Shown here: piece by piece, positions 14,290 to 17,481 of the stretch
How the letters are laid out: each line of letters begins with the position of its first letter
How positions within the stretch are numbered: position 1 is the first letter of the stretch
The notes under the pieces: model-generated
Database searches by the model: none
Told to the model about the DNA's origin: nothing
What the model saw: only the letters and a program-made list of their open reading frames with translations
Assembly: GCA_036274895.1 (NCBI GenBank)
Contig: DASUEU010000081.1
Span: forward strand, 1 to 17,481
Origin: CALMKX01 sp036274895
Lineage (GTDB): Bacteria > Acidobacteriota > Thermoanaerobaculia > Multivoradales > SZUA-115
Direction: 5' to 3'
DNA length: 17,481 nucleotides
Translations under genes and position numbers: made by a program

Positions 14290-15627
14290 ATGAAGAAACA
14301 GCTGTTGGTGCTGGCCCTGGTGGCTGGCCTGGTCGGCACTCCGAGCGCAGAGGGCCAGGCCAAGCCCCCCGCCGTCAAGGCCCTCGTCGGCGGTCGGGTG
14401 ATCGACGGCTTTGGCGGGCGGCCGATCGACGACGGGGTGGTGCTGATCGAGGGCGAGACGATCGTGGCCGTCGGGCGACAGGGGGAGGTGCCGATCCCCA
14501 GGGGAGCCGAGATCATCTCCACCGAGGGCATGAGCGTGCTGCCCGGCCTGTGGGACATGCACGTTCACCTGATGATCGCCGGCCACGCCGACTACGACCA
14601 CTGGGACAAGACCTACCCCGCCCAGTTCGGCCCCACCATCATGCCCGCGGCAGCCAGGCAGCTCCTGCTCGCCGGTGTGACCAGCGCCCGCGACCTGGGG
14701 GCGCCGCTGGCCGAGAGCATCGAAGTGAGGGACCGCATCAACCGGGGCGACATTGCGGGCCCCACCCTCTACGTCACCGGCCCTTTCCTCCAGCACGAGC
14801 CCTATCCCGGCACCGAGGCCTTCCGCTGGGGCATCGCCGGCCCGGAGGACGCCCGCGCCAAAGTGCAGAAGCTCGCCGAGGCGGGGGTCAATCTGATCAA
14901 GCTGATCGACCAGGACCAGATGACCCAGGAGGAGGTCGGCGCCCTGGTGGACGAGGCCCACAAGCGGGGCCTTTCGGTCACCGCCCACGCCCACCGGGCC
15001 GAGGAGATCCGTCGCGGCATCGCCGCCGGGGTGGACGGCTTCGAGCACACCGGCCTGGGCACCGCCCCGGGCTACCCGGAGGACGTGCTGGCCCTGCTGC
15101 GCTACCGCGGCTACACCCTCTATTGGACGCCCACCGTGGCCCCCCTCCTGCTCTACGAAGAGACCCGCGACAACCCCGAGCGGCTGGACGACCCGCGCTG
15201 GCAGGTGGGCCTGCCGGCCAACGTGATCGCCGACATCCGCGCCTCGTTCGCGCGGCCCGACCAGATCACCTACTACCGCTACGCCCCCTCGCGCCGGCCG
15301 ACCGTGGCGCGTAAGTTCCGCGAGCTGTGGGACTCCGGCGTGCGCCTGCTGGTCGGCACCGACAGCGGCATCCCGATGCTCTTCCACTCGGACTCGACCT
15401 GGCGAGAGATCGTCACCTGGGTGCGGGTGCTGGGCGTCGAGCCCATGGAAGCCCTGCGGGCCGCCACCTACTGGCCGGCCGTGGCCCAGAAGGTAGACGC
15501 CAAGGTCGGCACCCTCGCCGCCGGCAAGCAGGCGGACGTGATCGCCGTGCGCGGCGACGTGCTGCGCACGCCGGAGCTGCTCTCCGACGTGGACATCGTG
15601 ATCAAGCGGGGCGTGCGCTATAAGTAG
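14290..15627 (+). CDS. Secreted amidohydrolase-family metal-dependent hydrolase
   Basis: The 445-residue protein has a signal peptide (MKKQLLVLALVAGLVGTPSA), so it acts outside the cytoplasm. The amidohydrolase TIM-barrel ligands are all visible: His91 and His93 (DMHVHL), Lys204 (LIKLID, likely the carbamylated bridging lysine), His233 (TAHAH), His253 (FEHTG) and Asp358 (GTDSG). The C-terminal GTLAAGKQADVIAV completes the composite beta domain typical of imidazolonepropionase-like and prolidase-like members. Substrate is unknown; secreted relatives include dipeptidases and Xaa-Pro-type hydrolases. The ATG at 14290 is chosen because the signal peptide starts there. The frame is open upstream to 13951, but that stretch covers vapC and the inverted repeat. 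There is no Shine-Dalgarno, and a TAGACT box lies just upstream. Confidence 0.88.
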   Translation: MKKQLLVLALVAGLVGTPSAEGQAKPPAVKALVGGRVIDGFGGRPIDDGVVLIEGETIVAVGRQGEVPIPRGAEIISTEGMSVLPGLWDMHVHLMIAGHADYDHWDKTYPAQFGPTIMPAAARQLLLAGVTSARDLGAPLAESIEVRDRINRGDIAGPTLYVTGPFLQHEPYPGTEAFRWGIAGPEDARAKVQKLAEAGVNLIKLIDQDQMTQEEVGALVDEAHKRGLSVTAHAHRAEEIRRGIAAGVDGFEHTGLGTAPGYPEDVLALLRYRGYTLYWTPTVAPLLLYEETRDNPERLDDPRWQVGLPANVIADIRASFARPDQITYYRYAPSRRPTVARKFRELWDSGVRLLVGTDSGIPMLFHSDSTWREIVTWVRVLGVEPMEALRAATYWPAVAQKVDAKVGTLAAGKQADVIAVRGDVLRTPELLSDVDIVIKRGVRYK

Positions 15628-15756
15628 GCAGGGTCAGGCGCCAGCGGTAACCCAGCTCCCCCACGCACTTTCGCCCCTTCGGAATCATCCGAGCACGAGA
15701 AGGAAGGTAGACTCGGGGCGAACTTTCCGAGTTCTGTTTCGCGAGTGGAGGGCACG
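15628..15756 (+). other. Gap with TIR gene control region
   Basis: This 129-bp gap has no frame with family-like content and no strong hairpin after the amidohydrolase gene. TAGACT at 15708-15713 is a candidate -10 box that would give a 5' leader of roughly 37 nt. GGAGG at 15747-15751 lies 5 nt before the TTG at 15757 and is a good ribosome-binding site. No -35 box was recognised. Confidence 0.4.
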
Positions 15757-17481
15757 TTGGCGGCAAAGTTCGACGTTTTCCTCTGTCACAACAGTCAGGA
15801 CAAGCCGGCGGTCAAGGCCATTGGTGAGCGGCTCAAAGAGGAGGGACTGGCGCCCTGGCTGGATGAGTGGGAGCTGCCTCCCGGCCTGCCCTGGATGCGG
15901 GAGCTCGAAGCACAGATCCCTTTCATCCGGTCGGCTGCGGTCTTCGTAGGACCGGATGGCTTCGGTCCGTGGCAACAGATGGAGCTCGAAGCGTTCCTGC
16001 GCGAGTTCGTGAAGCGCAGGTGCCCAGTGATCCCGGTGATCCTCGACGGCCTCGAACACCCGCCCGATCTGCCGGTCTTCCTGTCCGGCATGACCTGGGT
16101 GGATTTCCGCGAGAAGGACTCGAATCCCTGGGAGCGCCTGATCTGGGGCATTACCGGGGAGAAGAGGCTGGCACCTCCCCCGCCTCTTCCTGAGCCCCTC
16201 ATCTCCCTCGGGAAGCTCCCCGTCACCGGCGAGACCTTCGTGGCCCGGGAAGACGAGCTGGCACGGCTGGATGCCGCCTGGGCGGATCCGCAGACCAACG
16301 TGATCAGCTTCGTGGCCATGGGCGGGGCCGGCAAGTCGGCCCTGGTGAACCGCTGGCTGGATCGGATGAAGGCGGACGGCTGGCGGGGGGCGGAGCGGGT
16401 GCTGGGCTGGTCGTTCTACAGCCAGGGCACGGATTCCACCGGCGCCTCCAGCGAGGCGTTCACCGAGTTCGCCCTGCCCTGGCTGGGCTACACCGGGGAG
16501 GTGATCACCTCGCCGTGGAAGAAGGGGGAGGTGCTGGCGGAGCGGGTGCGGGAGCGGCGCACCCTGCTGGTGCTGGACGGCCTCGAGCCCCTGCAGCACC
16601 CGCCGGGAGCCCAGACCGGGAGGATCAAGGATCGGGCGGTGGCCGCCTTGGTGAAGGAGCTGGCCGCCAAGAACCCCGGGCTCTGCGTGATCACCACCCG
16701 CCTGGCCGTGGCGGACGTGGCCGGGAGGGCCGGCGTCGCGTCCGAGGACCTGGACCAGCTGCCCCCCGAGGCCGGGGCCGAGCTGCTGCGCCGGCTGGGG
16801 GTGAAGGGAAGCGAGAAGGAGCTGCGGGCTGCCTCACAAGAACTGGGCGGCCACGGGCTGGCCCTGACCCTGCTGGGCACCTACCTGCGGGACGTGCTCG
16901 AGGGGGACGTGCGCCGGCGGCGGGAGGCCGTCCTGCTGGAGGAAGGGATCGACGGGGCCGAGCACGCCCGCCGGGTGATGGCCGCCTACGAAGCGATGTT
17001 CGGCCCGGGGCCGGAGCGCAGCGCGCTCGCCCTGTTCGGCCTCTTCGACCGCCCGGCCGAGAAGGCGGCCGTGGCGGCCCTGCGCGCGGCGCCCGAGATC
17101 CCGGGGCTGACGGAAGGGATCGCCACCAACAACGAGAAAGCCTGGAAGCTCGCCCTCGCCCGCCTACGGCAGGCCCGGCTGGTGTCGGAGGCGGACGGGG
17201 AGAGCCACTCCCTCGACGCCCACCCCCTGGTGCGGGAGCACTTCGGGGCGCGGTTGAAGGAGGGCGCGCCGGAGGCGTGGCGGGAGGGGAATCTGCGGCT
17301 GTACGAGCACTACCAGAAGGCCGCGCCGGATCTGCCGGAGACGTTGCCGGAGATGCTGCCGCTCTACGCGGCCGTGGTGCATGGGTGCCGGGGTGGGCGG
17401 GTGCAAGAGGCTTGCGACGCGGTGTACTGGCGGCGGATCCTGCGCGGGAGCGAGCACTTCAGCTGGAAGAAGCTGGGTGCC
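15757..17481 (+). CDS. TIR-STAND NTPase, 3' end beyond window
   Basis: The visible 575 residues begin with a TIR domain (about 4-130) opening FDVFLCHNSQDK. It carries a WxxxE-type motif (Trp72-Glu76 in WQQME) at the position of the NADase catalytic glutamate in TIR enzymes. A STAND/NB-ARC-like NTPase follows: Walker A GGAGKS (189-194), Walker B LLVLDGLE with Asp274, LCVITTR as the sensor-like strand, and GGHGLALTLLG in the place of the GLPL motif. Winged-helix-like sequence (HPLVREHFG) and the start of a helical region (EACDAVYWRRIL) lead off the edge. TPR-type sensor repeats are expected next, from similar proteins I recall. Known TIR-STAND proteins act as inducible NAD+-depleting immune effectors against phage; that role is inferred here. 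Start is TTG with GGAGG 5 nt upstream; GTG 15745 is an alternative. Confidence 0.87.
   Translation, partial: MAAKFDVFLCHNSQDKPAVKAIGERLKEEGLAPWLDEWELPPGLPWMRELEAQIPFIRSAAVFVGPDGFGPWQQMELEAFLREFVKRRCPVIPVILDGLEHPPDLPVFLSGMTWVDFREKDSNPWERLIWGITGEKRLAPPPPLPEPLISLGKLPVTGETFVAREDELARLDAAWADPQTNVISFVAMGGAGKSALVNRWLDRMKADGWRGAERVLGWSFYSQGTDSTGASSEAFTEFALPWLGYTGEVITSPWKKGEVLAERVRERRTLLVLDGLEPLQHPPGAQTGRIKDRAVAALVKELAAKNPGLCVITTRLAVADVAGRAGVASEDLDQLPPEAGAELLRRLGVKGSEKELRAASQELGGHGLALTLLGTYLRDVLEGDVRRRREAVLLEEGIDGAEHARRVMAAYEAMFGPGPERSALALFGLFDRPAEKAAVAALRAAPEIPGLTEGIATNNEKAWKLALARLRQARLVSEADGESHSLDAHPLVREHFGARLKEGAPEAWREGNLRLYEHYQKAAPDLPETLPEMLPLYAAVVHGCRGGRVQEACDAVYWRRILRGSEHFSWKKLGA

Noticed and set aside
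14092..15387. 431-codon minus-strand frame opposite the amidohydrolase gene
   Set aside because: The plus strand carries every metal ligand of the amidohydrolase family, so this is a shadow.
15685..16599. 304-codon minus-strand frame opposite the TIR-STAND gene
   Set aside because: The plus strand shows TIR, Walker A and Walker B motifs in one unbroken frame; the minus translation has none.

Overview
The window is GC-rich (roughly 70% by eye) and gene-dense, with short gaps, frequent GTG/TTG starts and few Shine-Dalgarno sequences. I see no rRNA, tRNA or complete transposase. A giant sensor kinase with a periplasmic propeller, secreted FG-GAP proteins, a TIGR03032-type protein and a C-terminal tail resembling DGFESGDTSAWS together suggest a Gram-negative bacterium, perhaps of the Acidobacteriota. 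That placement is inferred from protein types and not proven.

Layout. Positions 1-172 hold a 38-bp perfect palindrome, a duplicated heptamer that may be an insertion-sequence relic, and two nested intergenic hairpins. A minus-strand gene (173-1189) encodes a trigger factor lacking its FKBP-type isomerase domain. Divergent from it is a 1360-residue hybrid histidine kinase (1342-5424): a 14-motif periplasmic propeller, Y_Y_Y domain, one membrane helix, HisKA, HATPase, receiver and Hpt. Next comes a tight three-gene operon (5552-10681): a secreted ten-repeat FG-GAP protein, a TPR/GT41 O-GlcNAc-transferase-like enzyme, and a TIGR03032-type protein. The gene pairs are separated by 4 nt and overlapped by 4 nt.

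The second half is accessory in character. A HigBA-type toxin-antitoxin pair (minus, 10703-11367) converges on the operon at a hairpin. An NmrA-like oxidoreductase and a secreted subclass B3 metallo-beta-lactamase form a minus-strand pair (13394 to 11507). A VapBC pair (13518-14116) follows, then a REP-like 26-bp inverted repeat, a secreted amidohydrolase (14290-15627), and a TIR-STAND NTPase (from 15757) that runs off the window end.

The points most worth following are: (i) the operon pairing a Ser/Thr-rich repetitive secreted protein with a GT41 glycosyltransferase and an uncharacterised TIGR03032 protein; (ii) the TIR-STAND protein near two toxin-antitoxin modules; (iii) the trigger factor without its isomerase domain; (iv) a recurring TAGACT/TAAACT box that in three of four cases lies 6-7 nt before an ATG/GTG, suggesting leaderless transcripts. 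All functions are inferred from sequence alone.
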